A DNA stretch of 64,000 bases from Lachnospiraceae bacterium AC2031 (GTDB lineage Bacteria; Bacillota; Clostridia; Lachnospirales; Lachnospiraceae). Under the pieces are notes generated by a model. It searched no databases. It was not told where the DNA came from and saw nothing but the letters and a program-made list of their open reading frames with translations. The DNA is taken from assembly GCA_000687975.1 (NCBI GenBank), contig JIAB01000001.1, positions 3,127,483-3,191,482 of the forward strand. Reading direction: 5' to 3'. Shown piece after piece: positions 48,386 through 57,316 of the stretch (the stretch's first letter is position 1; each line of letters opens with the position of its first letter). The translations under genes were made by a program, and so were the position numbers.

Positions 48386-49582
48386 ATGTCAAAGAAAGTC
48401 GTACTCGCTGGCGCTTGCCGTACAGCAATCGGAACTATGGGTGGATCACTTAGCACAACACCTGTAGCTGATCTTGGTTCTATCGTAATCAAAGAGGCTT
48501 TAAGTCGTGCTGGTGTTTCAGCTGATCAGGTTGACCATGTATATATGGGTTGCGTAATCCAGGCTGGTCAGGGACAGAATGTTGCTCGTCAGGCAGCTAT
48601 AAAGGCTGGTCTTCCTGTTGAGTGTCCTGCAGTAACAATTAACGTTGTTTGTGGTTCTGGTCTTAATGCTGTAAACATGGCAGCTCAGATGATCCAGGCA
48701 GGTGATGCTGACATCGTTGTTGCCGGTGGTATGGAGAATATGTCTATGGCTCCATTTGCACTTCCAAATGGTCGTTATGGATATAGAATGACATGGCCAT
48801 CAGCTAGCCAGGGTGCTCTTGTTGATACAATGGTTAAGGATGCTCTTTGGGATGCATTCAATGATTATCACATGATCAAGACAGCTGACAATGTAGCTGA
48901 GCAGTGGGGACTTACAAGAGAAGAACTTGATGAGTTTGCTGCTAACTCACAGCAGAAGTGTGAGAAGGCTATGGCTGAAGGAGCTTTCAAGAGAGAGATA
49001 GTTCCTGTAGAGATAAAGAAGAGAAAAGAGACTGTAGTATTCGATACAGACGAGAATCCTCGTGCTGGTATCACAGCTGAAGGTCTTGCTAAGATGAGAG
49101 CAATCAATCCTGATGGATATGTAACAGCTGGTAATGCTTCAGGTATCAATGACGGTGCTGCAGCAATCGTTGTTATGTCAGAAGAGAAGGCTAAGGAGCT
49201 TGGTGTTAAGCCTATGGCTACATTTGTTGCTGGTGCTCTTGCAGGTGTTGCTCCTGAAATCATGGGCGTTGGTCCTGTAGCTGCTACAAAGAAGGTTATG
49301 GCTAAGGCTGGATACAAGATCGAGGACTTCGATGTAATCGAGGCTAACGAGGCATTTGCTGCTCAGTCTGTTGCAGTTGGTAAGGATCTTGGTATCGATG
49401 TTGATAAGCAGCTTAACCCACGTGGTGGTGCTATCGCACTTGGTCACCCAGTTGGTGCTTCAGGTTGCCGTATCCTTGTAACACTTCTTCATGAGATGGA
49501 AGATATGGATCTCAAGAAGGGTCTTGCAACACTTTGTATCGGTGGCGGTATGGGCTGCGCTACAATCGTTGAGAGAGATTAA
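48386..49582 (+). CDS. thl: acetyl-CoA C-acetyltransferase (thiolase)
   Basis: ATG 48386 is seven bases after GGAGGA. The 398-residue product condenses two acetyl-CoA to acetoacetyl-CoA, the first step towards butyryl-CoA. The acylated cysteine is in [10 protein letters not shown] near residue 90, the catalytic His in [17 protein letters not shown] and the second Cys in [10 protein letters not shown]. It is the first gene of thl-crt-hbd-bcd-etfB-etfA. A family B hairpin followed by TTTTT lies between it and crt. Confidence 0.97.
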   Translation: MSKKVVLAGACRTAIGTMGGSLSTTPVADLGSIVIKEALSRAGVSADQVDHVYMGCVIQAGQGQNVARQAAIKAGLPVECPAVTINVVCGSGLNAVNMAAQMIQAGDADIVVAGGMENMSMAPFALPNGRYGYRMTWPSASQGALVDTMVKDALWDAFNDYHMIKTADNVAEQWGLTREELDEFAANSQQKCEKAMAEGAFKREIVPVEIKKRKETVVFDTDENPRAGITAEGLAKMRAINPDGYVTAGNASGINDGAAAIVVMSEEKAKELGVKPMATFVAGALAGVAPEIMGVGPVAATKKVMAKAGYKIEDFDVIEANEAFAAQSVAVGKDLGIDVDKQLNPRGGAIALGHPVGASGCRILVTLLHEMEDMDLKKGLATLCIGGGMGCATIVERD

Positions 49583-49591
49583 TTGAAAATA

Positions 49592-49625
49592 GTGCAGCGG
49601 GGTCTGTCCCCACTGCACCATTTTT
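49592..49625 (+). repeat. family B repeat with T-run between thl and crt
   Basis: GTGCAG (49592-49597) and CTGCAC (49613-49618) enclose CGGGGTCTGTCCCCA, and CATTTTT follows. The form is that of a weak intrinsic terminator inside the butyrate operon. Confidence 0.8.
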
Positions 49626-49658
49626 CGTGTCATAAATTATATTATTAGGAGAGAAAAC

Positions 49659-50453
49659 ATGGCAGAATTCGTAACATATGAGCAGGACGGCTTCGTTGGC
49701 GTTATCACTATCAACCGCCCACAGGCCCTTAACGCTCTTAATTCAAAAGTTTTAGAGGACCTTGCAGAAGTATTTGGCGCAGTTGATTTAAACACAACTC
49801 GTGCACTTATTCTTACAGGTGCTGGTGAGAAGTCATTTGTTGCTGGTGCTGATATCGGCGAAATGTCATCTCTTACAAAGGCTGAAGGCGAAGCTTTCGG
49901 TAAGAAAGGAAATGATATCTTCCGTATGATCGAGACATTTCCTATTCCTGTAATTGCTGCAGTTAACGGCTTTGCTCTTGGTGGTGGATGTGAGATCGCT
50001 ATGAGCTGTGATATCAGAATTGCTTCTGAGAATGCAATCTTTGGTCAGCCAGAGGTTGGTCTTGGGATCACTCCTGGTTTCGGTGGTACACAGAGACTTG
50101 CTCGTATCATCGGTGTAGGTATGGCTAAACAGCTTATCTATACAGCACGTAACATCAAGGCTGATCAGGCCAAGACAATTGGTCTTGTAAATGATGTATA
50201 TCCACAGGAGGAACTTCTTGATCAGGCTAAGAAGCTTGCTTCTATCATCGCTGCAAATGCACCAATAGCTGTTCGTAATTGCAAGAAGGCAATCAATGAT
50301 GGCCTTGATGCTACTATGGACGAGGCTATAGTAATAGAAGAAAAGCTTTTCGGTGACTGCTTCGAGACAGAGGATCAGAAGGCTGCTATGGCTAACTTCC
50401 TCGAGAAGGATAAGGAAAAGAAACTTAAGGTTGTACCATTCCAAAACAAATAA
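49659..50453 (+). CDS. crt: 3-hydroxybutyryl-CoA dehydratase (crotonase)
   Basis: The 264-residue enoyl-CoA hydratase-type protein has the oxyanion-hole stretches SFVAGADIGEM near residue 62 and FALGGGCEIAMSCDIRIA near 108. The catalytic glutamates are expected in GGCEIA and PEVGLGITPGFGG. It dehydrates 3-hydroxybutyryl-CoA to crotonyl-CoA. The ATG follows TTAGGAGAGAAAAC. hbd follows after 12 bases with AAGGAGG. Confidence 0.95.
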   Translation: MAEFVTYEQDGFVGVITINRPQALNALNSKVLEDLAEVFGAVDLNTTRALILTGAGEKSFVAGADIGEMSSLTKAEGEAFGKKGNDIFRMIETFPIPVIAAVNGFALGGGCEIAMSCDIRIASENAIFGQPEVGLGITPGFGGTQRLARIIGVGMAKQLIYTARNIKADQAKTIGLVNDVYPQEELLDQAKKLASIIAANAPIAVRNCKKAINDGLDATMDEAIVIEEKLFGDCFETEDQKAAMANFLEKDKEKKLKVVPFQNK

Positions 50454-50465
50454 GGAGGAACGAAT

Positions 50466-51338
50466 ATGAAAGTTGGTGTAATTGGCGCAGGAACAATGGG
50501 ACAGGGCATTGCTAAGGCATTTGCTCAGGTTGAAGGATATGAAGTTGCACTTTGCGATATCAAGGCAGAGTGGGCTGAGGGCGGCAAGGATAAGATTGCA
50601 AAGGGTTATGCAAGACTTGTTGCTAAAGAGAAGATGACACAGGAGCAGGTTGATGCAATCCTTGCAAAGATCACTCCAGGACTTAAGGAAGACATTTGTG
50701 CAGACTGCGATCTTATCGTAGAAGCTGCATTTGAGAATATGGAAGTTAAGAAGACAACATTTGGCGAGCTTGACAAGATCTGCAAGCCAGAGTGTATCTT
50801 CGCTTCAAACACATCATCACTTTCAATCACAGAGATTGGAAATGGTCTTACAAGACCTATGGTTGGTATGCATTTCTTCAATCCAGCTGATAGAATGAAG
50901 CTTGTTGAAGTTATCGCTGGTGTTAATACTCCAGATGAGACAGTTAAGAAGATCGTTGAGATTGCTGAAGCAATCGGTAAGACACCTGTACAGGTTAACG
51001 AAGCTGCTGGATTCGTTGTTAACAGAATCCTCATCCCTATGATCAACGAAGCTGCATTCATCAAGATGGAAGGCGTTTCAGATATTGCTGGTATCGACGC
51101 TGCTATGAAGCTTGGTGCTAATCATCCTATGGGACCACTTGAGCTTGGTGATTTCGTAGGTCTTGATATCTGCCTTGCAATCATGGATGTACTTTATGCA
51201 GAGACAGGCGACAGCAAGTATCGTGCATGTCCACTTCTTCGTAAGATGGTACGTGGTGGTAACCTTGGTGTTAAGTCAGGTAAGGGATTCTATCAGTATA
51301 ACGAAGACCGTACAAAGACACCTGTAGACGCACTGTAA
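50466..51338 (+). CDS. hbd: 3-hydroxybutyryl-CoA dehydrogenase
   Basis: The 290-residue product has the NAD(P)-binding GxGxxG motif as GVIGAGTMGQGIA near residue 4, the catalytic region MHFFNPADRMKLVEV with His near residue 138, and the C-terminal helical domain with NHPMGPLELGDFVGLD. It reduces acetoacetyl-CoA to 3-hydroxybutyryl-CoA. The ATG follows AAGGAGGAACGAAT. A hairpin of another sequence type follows five bases after the stop. Confidence 0.96.
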   Translation: MKVGVIGAGTMGQGIAKAFAQVEGYEVALCDIKAEWAEGGKDKIAKGYARLVAKEKMTQEQVDAILAKITPGLKEDICADCDLIVEAAFENMEVKKTTFGELDKICKPECIFASNTSSLSITEIGNGLTRPMVGMHFFNPADRMKLVEVIAGVNTPDETVKKIVEIAEAIGKTPVQVNEAAGFVVNRILIPMINEAAFIKMEGVSDIAGIDAAMKLGANHPMGPLELGDFVGLDICLAIMDVLYAETGDSKYRACPLLRKMVRGGNLGVKSGKGFYQYNEDRTKTPVDAL

Positions 51339-51343
51339 TAAAA

Positions 51344-51366
51344 CCGGCGAGGACTGTCCTCGCTGG
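51344..51366 (+). repeat. hairpin between hbd and bcd
   Basis: CCGGCGAGGAC (51344-51354) and GTCCTCGCTGG (51356-51366) form a near-perfect stem. There is no T-run. It resembles families A and B in size and placement, but its sequence is different. Confidence 0.78.
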
Positions 51367-51400
51367 CTGATGATATAAACAAAATCATGGAGGAAAAATC

Positions 51401-52567
51401 ATGGATTTCACACTTGATAAGAAGCATGAGATGGCTCGTGAACTTTTCAAAGAGTTCGCTGAAAAAGAAGTAAAGCCACTTGCTATGGAAATCGACGAAG
51501 AACATAGATTTCCAAGTGAAACGGTTGAGAAGATGGCTAAGGCTGGCTTCCTTGGTATCCCAGTACCAAAGGAGTATGGTGGTCAGGGCTGTGATGTTCT
51601 CACTTATATTATGGCAGTAGAGGAGATGGCTAAGGTATGTGCTACTACCTCAGTTATTCTTTCAGCTCATACTTCACTTTGTATCGATCCGATACTTACA
51701 TATGGAACACCTGAGCAGAAGGAAAAGTATGTTGCAGATCTTGCTTCAGGTAAGAAACTTGGTGCATTTGCTCTTACAGAGCCAGGTGCAGGTACTGATG
51801 CTCAGATGCAGCAGACAAAGGCTGTACTTGATGGAGAAGAGTGGGTTCTTAATGGATCTAAGTGCTTCATTACAAATGGTAAGGTAGCTGATGTTTACAT
51901 TGTAATCGCTGTTACAGGTATCATTGAGAAGCGTGGACGTAAGATGAAGGAAATTTCTGCATTTATCGTCGACAAGGATACACCAGGATTTACATTTGGT
52001 ACAAAAGAAAACAAGATGGGAATCTGTGGTTCTTCAACATATGAGCTTATTTTCCAGGATGCTCGTATTCCTAAGTCAGCACTTCTTGGTGCTCAGGGTA
52101 AGGGCTTTGGAATCGCTATGCATACTCTTGATGGAGGTCGTATCGGTATCGCTGCTCAGGCACTTGGTATCGCTGAAGGTGCTCTTGAGAGAACTATTGC
52201 ATACACAAAGGAAAGAAAGCAGTTCGGACGTTCTATCTCAGCGTTCCAGAATACTCAGTTCCAGCTTGCTGATATGGCAACTAAGGTTGAGGCTGCTAAG
52301 ATGCTCGTATATAAGGCTGCAATGAAGAAGCAGGAGTTTGCTGAGGGCGCTAAGGTTTCATATAGTGTTGAAGCAGCTATGGCTAAGCTTTATGCGGCAG
52401 AGACAGCTATGGAAGTAACTACTAAGGCTGTTCAGCTTCACGGTGGATACGGTTATATCAAGGAGTACGAGATTGAGCGTATGATGCGTGATGCAAAGAT
52501 TACAGAAATTTATGAGGGAACCAGCGAAGTTCAGCGTATGGTTATCTCAGGAAATATATTAGCGTAA
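51401..52567 (+). CDS. bcd: butyryl-CoA dehydrogenase
   Basis: The 388-residue acyl-CoA dehydrogenase has the FAD-binding stretch FALTEPGAGTDAQMQQT near residue 124, the family signature KMGICGSSTYELIF, and near the C-terminus QLHGGYGYIKEYEIERMMRDAKITEIYEGTSEVQ with the catalytic Glu. With the electron-transfer flavoprotein encoded next, it reduces crotonyl-CoA to butyryl-CoA and can couple this to ferredoxin reduction. The ATG follows ATGGAGGAAAAATC. Confidence 0.96.
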   Translation: MDFTLDKKHEMARELFKEFAEKEVKPLAMEIDEEHRFPSETVEKMAKAGFLGIPVPKEYGGQGCDVLTYIMAVEEMAKVCATTSVILSAHTSLCIDPILTYGTPEQKEKYVADLASGKKLGAFALTEPGAGTDAQMQQTKAVLDGEEWVLNGSKCFITNGKVADVYIVIAVTGIIEKRGRKMKEISAFIVDKDTPGFTFGTKENKMGICGSSTYELIFQDARIPKSALLGAQGKGFGIAMHTLDGGRIGIAAQALGIAEGALERTIAYTKERKQFGRSISAFQNTQFQLADMATKVEAAKMLVYKAAMKKQEFAEGAKVSYSVEAAMAKLYAAETAMEVTTKAVQLHGGYGYIKEYEIERMMRDAKITEIYEGTSEVQRMVISGNILA

Positions 52568-52580
52568 GGAGGGTACAGGT

Positions 52581-53375
52581 GTGAAGATAGTTGTTTGTGT
52601 AAAACAGGTACCTGATACTAAGGCAGGAGTTAAGTTCAAGCCAGATGGTACTCTCGATAGAAATGCTATGGCATCTATAATGAATCCAGATGATAAGGCA
52701 GGTCTTGAAGCTGCTCTTCGTATCAAGGACGATATGGGTGCTGATAATGTTGAAATTACTGTTGTAACTATGGGTCTTCCAAAGGCTGAGGATGTTCTTC
52801 GTGAAGCTCTTGCTATGGGCGCTGACAAGGCTGTACTTGTTACAGATAGAAGACTTGGTGGTGCTGATACTTGGGCTACTTCTCAGACAATTGCAGCTGC
52901 AATCAGAAAGCTTGAATATGACCTTATCATTACTGGTCGTCAGGCTATCGATGGTGATACAGCTCAGGTTGGTCCTCAGATTTCAGAACATCTTGATCTG
53001 CCTCTTATCTCTTATGCTGAAGAGCTTAAGATTGAGGGTGATTCAGTTGTTGTTAAGAGACAGTATGATGACAGACATCATATCCTTAAGGCTAAGATGC
53101 CATGTCTTATCACAGCTCTTTCTGAGTTAAATGAGCCAAGATATATGACTCCAGGTGGAATCTTCGATGCATTTGAAGAGGAAATCACAGTGTTTGATAG
53201 AGATGCTCTTGATACACTTGAAGATTGTAACATGGGACTTAAGGGTTCTCCTACACAGATTGCAAAGGCTTCCGATAAGGTAGCTAAGGGCGCTGGTGAA
53301 AAGGTTGCACCTGAGACTGCAAGTGAAGCGGCAGATTATATTCTTGCTAAGCTTGCTGAGAAGTTTGTAATTTAA
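52581..53375 (+). CDS. etfB: electron transfer flavoprotein beta subunit
   Basis: The gene starts with GTG at 52581 behind TAAGGAGGGTACAG. The 264-residue product has the typical start MKIVVCVKQVPDT and the LITGRQAIDGDTAQVGPQISEHL region. Together with EtfA it carries electrons to butyryl-CoA dehydrogenase; in butyrate formers the complex bifurcates NADH electrons between crotonyl-CoA and ferredoxin. It lies 13 bases after bcd and 12 before etfA. Confidence 0.96.
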   Translation: MKIVVCVKQVPDTKAGVKFKPDGTLDRNAMASIMNPDDKAGLEAALRIKDDMGADNVEITVVTMGLPKAEDVLREALAMGADKAVLVTDRRLGGADTWATSQTIAAAIRKLEYDLIITGRQAIDGDTAQVGPQISEHLDLPLISYAEELKIEGDSVVVKRQYDDRHHILKAKMPCLITALSELNEPRYMTPGGIFDAFEEEITVFDRDALDTLEDCNMGLKGSPTQIAKASDKVAKGAGEKVAPETASEAADYILAKLAEKFVI

Positions 53376-53387
53376 GGAGGTCCAAAA

Positions 53388-54449
53388 ATGTCTTTAGAAG
53401 AATATAAGGGCGTGTATGTCTTTGCTCAGCAGATCGATAATCACATCACTGAGATTACATACGAGCTTATGGGAAAAGCTATAGAGCTTGCAAAGGACCT
53501 TGATACTGAGGTTGTTGCAGTACTCTGTGGTTCAGATATTAAGAATAAGGTATTCCATCTTAAGGAGCATGGAGCAGATAAGGTTATCCTTATTGATGAT
53601 CCAGAGCTTAAGGAGTACAGAACAGAGCCATATGCACATGCTCTGTCAGAAGTAATTAACAAATTTAAGCCAGATGTATTCCTGATCGGTGCTACAGCAA
53701 TCGGTCGTGACCTTGCACCTCGTGTATGTGCAAGAGTTCATACAGGACTTACAGCTGACTGTACATCACTTGAGATCGGTGACTTCCCACTGAATCCTAT
53801 TCCAGGTAAGGAAGATCAGCAGAAGCACAATCAGCTTCTTATGACAAGACCTGCATTTGGTGGTAATACTATCGCTACAATCGCTTGTCCAGATTTTAGA
53901 CCTCAGATGGCAACAGTTAGACCTGGTGTTATGAAGAGAAGTCCTAAGGAAGTTGGAAGAGAGTGTGAGGTTGTAGAGTTCAACCCTGGCTTTACTCCAG
54001 ATAACAAGTATGTTGATATCCTTGACATTATCAAGACTGTTCAGTCTTCAGTAGATATTCAGAAGGCAAAGATTCTTGTTGCAGGTGGTAGAGGTGTTGG
54101 TTCAGCTGAGAACTTCAAGCTTCTTCAGGATCTTGCAGATGCACTTGGTGGTGAGATTGCATGTTCACGTGCAGTAGTAGATAACGGATGGCTTTCAAAG
54201 GATCATCAGGTTGGTCAGACAGGAAAGACAGTTCGTCCACTTGTTTACTTTGCAATCGGTATTTCAGGTGCTATCCAGCATACAGCTGGTATGGAAGAGT
54301 CAGAAATCATCATTGCTATCAATAAAGATGAGTCTGCTCCAATCTTTGATGTAGCTGACTATGGTATTGTTGGCGACCTTAATAAGATTGTTCCACTTCT
54401 TACAGAGGGTATTCTTGCACGTAAGTCTGAAGCAGAAGAGGAAGACTAA
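53388..54449 (+). CDS. etfA: electron transfer flavoprotein alpha subunit
   Basis: The 353-residue product has the FAD-binding C-terminal domain with ILVAGGRGVGSAENFKLLQ and LVYFAIGISGAIQHTAGMEESE. It ends with an acidic tail. There is no N-terminal ferredoxin domain, so it is the common clostridial form. It is the last gene of the butyrate operon and is followed by a strong terminator. No butyryl-CoA transferase or butyrate kinase is in the window, so the final step lies elsewhere. Confidence 0.96.
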   Translation: MSLEEYKGVYVFAQQIDNHITEITYELMGKAIELAKDLDTEVVAVLCGSDIKNKVFHLKEHGADKVILIDDPELKEYRTEPYAHALSEVINKFKPDVFLIGATAIGRDLAPRVCARVHTGLTADCTSLEIGDFPLNPIPGKEDQQKHNQLLMTRPAFGGNTIATIACPDFRPQMATVRPGVMKRSPKEVGRECEVVEFNPGFTPDNKYVDILDIIKTVQSSVDIQKAKILVAGGRGVGSAENFKLLQDLADALGGEIACSRAVVDNGWLSKDHQVGQTGKTVRPLVYFAIGISGAIQHTAGMEESEIIIAINKDESAPIFDVADYGIVGDLNKIVPLLTEGILARKSEAEEED

Positions 54450-54474
54450 TTGAATATCATTTTATGATTATGTT

Positions 54475-54506
54475 CGCCCCTTGGATTCGTTCAAGGGGCG
54501 TTTTTT
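54475..54506 (+). terminator. terminator of the butyrate operon
   Basis: CGCCCCTTG (54475-54483) pairs with CAAGGGGCG (54492-54500), and six T follow. Confidence 0.93.
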
Positions 54507-54581
54507 GAAAAATCTTTTAAAAGAAACATTGTTGTATTATAATAAGTGAGTCAAAAATAAATGATATAACAGGAGGGAGAT

Positions 54582-57032
54582 ATGGATCCAAGAAGTAGTA
54601 ACAGACAGAAAACTACAACTGGTAACTCCAAAGGCGTTCATCGCAGGGGCGAAGGCCTGGGTACTGGTCCAGTCGGAAGACAGGATGCGTATCAAGGAAG
54701 AAAGACGGGATCTACTGGCGGCGGAAATCGTGCGGCTAAGATAGGTGGAGGTTCTGGAACACTTATAATAATCATTATCATTGTTATAATGATGCTTAGA
54801 GGTGGAGGAAGTTCTGGACTTAGTAATACTGGCACAGATACAAGTGGACTTGGTTCGGGTACAACTAATACTACATCTTCAAGCTCTAGTAATGTTGGTA
54901 CAGCTGCAAGTACAACAAGCTTTGGTGATGTCAGCAGTCTGTTTGGCGGCTTTGCTGGTGCATCTACATCAGCTGGATGGCAAAATGGCCTCAACAATAC
55001 AAGTAAATTAAATACTGATGTTTCTCCAGAAGCTCGAGAGAAATTCACTAAGATTCTGGGTGATGGTCAGGATACAGTTACAGTTATGGTATTCATGTGT
55101 GGTACAGACCTTGAATCCCGTTCTGGTATGGCTACAAACGATCTTAATGAGATGGCTAAGGCAACAATACCAGATAACCTTAACATTATTGTTTATACTG
55201 GTGGATGTAGTGGTTGGAAAACCAATGGTATAAGCAATAAGACTAATCAGATATATAGAGTTCGTTCGGGTAAGATTGAGCAGCTTTCAGCTGATGAAGG
55301 CGATAAGGCCATGACAAATTCTGATACTCTGGTTCAGTTTATTAATTTCTGTACAGCTAATTATCCTGCCAATAGACAGGCACTTATATTCTGGGATCAT
55401 GGTGGTGGATCTATCACTGGTTACGGATATGATGAGAAGCATAAAAATGAAGGTTCTATGGACCTTTCTGAAATAAACTCTGCACTTAAGTCAACTGGTC
55501 AGAAGTTTGACTGGATAGGTTTTGATGCATGTCTTATGGCAACACTTGAGACAGCTCAGATGTGTTCTAACTATGCTGATTACATGATCGCATCTGAAGA
55601 GACTGAGCCAGGTATTGGTTGGTATCATACAAAATGGGTTGATGCCCTTGGTGCAAATACATCTATCCCAACACTTGAACTAGGACAGGTAATTGTAGAT
55701 GGATTCGTTGATGAATGTAATCGTGTTTGTGGTGGACAGAAGACAACACTTTCTGTAATAGATCTTGCTGAGTTTTCAGCAACAGTTCCTGGAAAGCTTA
55801 AGGATTTCTCAGTTGCTACAACTGAACTTATTAAGAGTGATAATTTCAAAACTGTTTCTGATGCAAGAGCAGGTTCAAGAGAGTTTGCTACATCATCAAA
55901 GATCGATCAGATTGACCTTGTTAATTTTGCTAACTCTATAGGAACAGCTGAAGCTAAAGCTCTTTCAGATGCTGTTCTTAGTTCAGTAAAGTACAACAGA
56001 ACATCCCATTCCATGACAAATGCGTATGGTGTATCAATGTACTTCCCATATAAGAAGGCATCTAAGGTAAGTACTGTTGCGTCAATCAATAATTCTATCG
56101 GTGTTGATAGTGAATACAATAAATGTATGCAGGCTTTCGCTGGACTTGAAACAACAGGACAGGTTGCTGCAGGTGGACAGGGTTCTGCATTTGGCTCACT
56201 TATGGGTCTTGCTGGAACAGGTACATCAGAAGGAACAACATCTGGTGGAGATGCGATCAGTACACTGCTCAATGCATTCTTAGGTGGTGGACGTAGTATC
56301 GAAGGACTTGATAGTGATGATGTAGACTTCATGAATGATTCTTCAGTTTATGATGCTGATTCTGCAGCAAGCTATGTTGCAGCAAATCAGTTCGATCCTT
56401 CAAAGCTTGTTTGGAAGGATGCTGGGGATGGTACTCATGTTCTTGATATGAGTAAAGAAGATTGGGCTCTTATTCAGAATCTTCAGGTCAATATGTTCGT
56501 TGATGATGGTGAAGGCTATATTGATATGGGTCTTGATAACCTGTATTACTTCACAGAAGATGGAAAGCTTATCGGTGAAACAGATAACACATGGTTTTCG
56601 ATCGATGGCCAGCCAGTAGCATTTTATTATGAAGATACTACTGAAACAGAAGATGGTGATACTGTGGTTCAGGCCAGAGTTCCTGCTTTTGTTGATGGAG
56701 TAAGATGTAATCTTATTATTATCTTCGATAAGGATCATCCGGATGGATATATTGCCGGAGCAAGATATGATTATATAGAAGAATATCCTGACTCATTTTC
56801 GCCAGTTGCTAAGTCTATGACTGAGATAGAAGAGGGAGCAACTATAGATTTCATCTGTGACTACTATGATTATGATGGAAATTATCAGGATAGTTACATG
56901 CTTGGTGATCAGATTAAGTATAGTAACAACCTTGTACTTAGTTATGAAGATGTAGGAGCGAACAGTAAGGTTTCTTATCTGCTTACAGATATATATAATA
57001 GTGAGTACTGGACACCAGCACTTGATCAGTAA
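54582..57032 (+). CDS. clostripain-related (C11) cysteine peptidase, membrane-anchored
   Basis: The 816-residue protein has a basic, Gly-rich start and a single transmembrane helix near residues 60-73, then a Ser/Thr/Gly linker. The C11-family peptidase domain follows from about 165. The catalytic dyad is His273 in FWDHGGG and Cys317 in GFDACLMA. After about residue 530 a C-terminal region of unknown fold carries no known motif. With the short basic part inside, the peptidase would face outwards. The clostripain family prefers Arg at the cleavage site. The ATG follows AGGAGGGAGAT, and a terminator follows the gene. Confidence 0.87.
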   Translation: MDPRSSNRQKTTTGNSKGVHRRGEGLGTGPVGRQDAYQGRKTGSTGGGNRAAKIGGGSGTLIIIIIIVIMMLRGGGSSGLSNTGTDTSGLGSGTTNTTSSSSSNVGTAASTTSFGDVSSLFGGFAGASTSAGWQNGLNNTSKLNTDVSPEAREKFTKILGDGQDTVTVMVFMCGTDLESRSGMATNDLNEMAKATIPDNLNIIVYTGGCSGWKTNGISNKTNQIYRVRSGKIEQLSADEGDKAMTNSDTLVQFINFCTANYPANRQALIFWDHGGGSITGYGYDEKHKNEGSMDLSEINSALKSTGQKFDWIGFDACLMATLETAQMCSNYADYMIASEETEPGIGWYHTKWVDALGANTSIPTLELGQVIVDGFVDECNRVCGGQKTTLSVIDLAEFSATVPGKLKDFSVATTELIKSDNFKTVSDARAGSREFATSSKIDQIDLVNFANSIGTAEAKALSDAVLSSVKYNRTSHSMTNAYGVSMYFPYKKASKVSTVASINNSIGVDSEYNKCMQAFAGLETTGQVAAGGQGSAFGSLMGLAGTGTSEGTTSGGDAISTLLNAFLGGGRSIEGLDSDDVDFMNDSSVYDADSAASYVAANQFDPSKLVWKDAGDGTHVLDMSKEDWALIQNLQVNMFVDDGEGYIDMGLDNLYYFTEDGKLIGETDNTWFSIDGQPVAFYYEDTTETEDGDTVVQARVPAFVDGVRCNLIIIFDKDHPDGYIAGARYDYIEEYPDSFSPVAKSMTEIEEGATIDFICDYYDYDGNYQDSYMLGDQIKYSNNLVLSYEDVGANSKVSYLLTDIYNSEYWTPALDQ

Positions 57033-57045
57033 AAAAAATGATTTT

Positions 57046-57078
57046 AGGCATCCTTCGAATATCGTTGGATGCCTTTTT
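57046..57078 (+). terminator. terminator after the C11 peptidase gene
   Basis: AGGCATCC (57046-57053) pairs with GGATGCCT (57067-57074), and TTTT follows. Confidence 0.88.
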
Positions 57079-57153
57079 ATTCCATTTGATGATAGAAAAA
57101 TCACTATTTGATTTACGTTAAATATATTATGTTTACTTGATTGTGTAATCGTG

Positions 57154-57181
57154 TTGACATAAGTCTAAAAAGTTGCATATT
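57154..57181 (+). promoter_or_regulatory. candidate promoter of carB
   Basis: TTGACA at 57154-57159 and CATATT at 57176-57181 are 16 bases apart. The -10 match is only four of six. The remaining spacer up to 57316 contains no other feature I can support. Confidence 0.45.
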
Positions 57182-57316
57182 TGGTGGTTTTTTTGAAAAT
57201 AAATAGAGAAATATCGAAGATATTGTGTTATAGTATTTCCATCTGGGTTTATATCATATTTGAATTTTGATTCTTATATGATTAATGCCTGGGGACTATA
57301 TTTGGAGGAGACAAAG

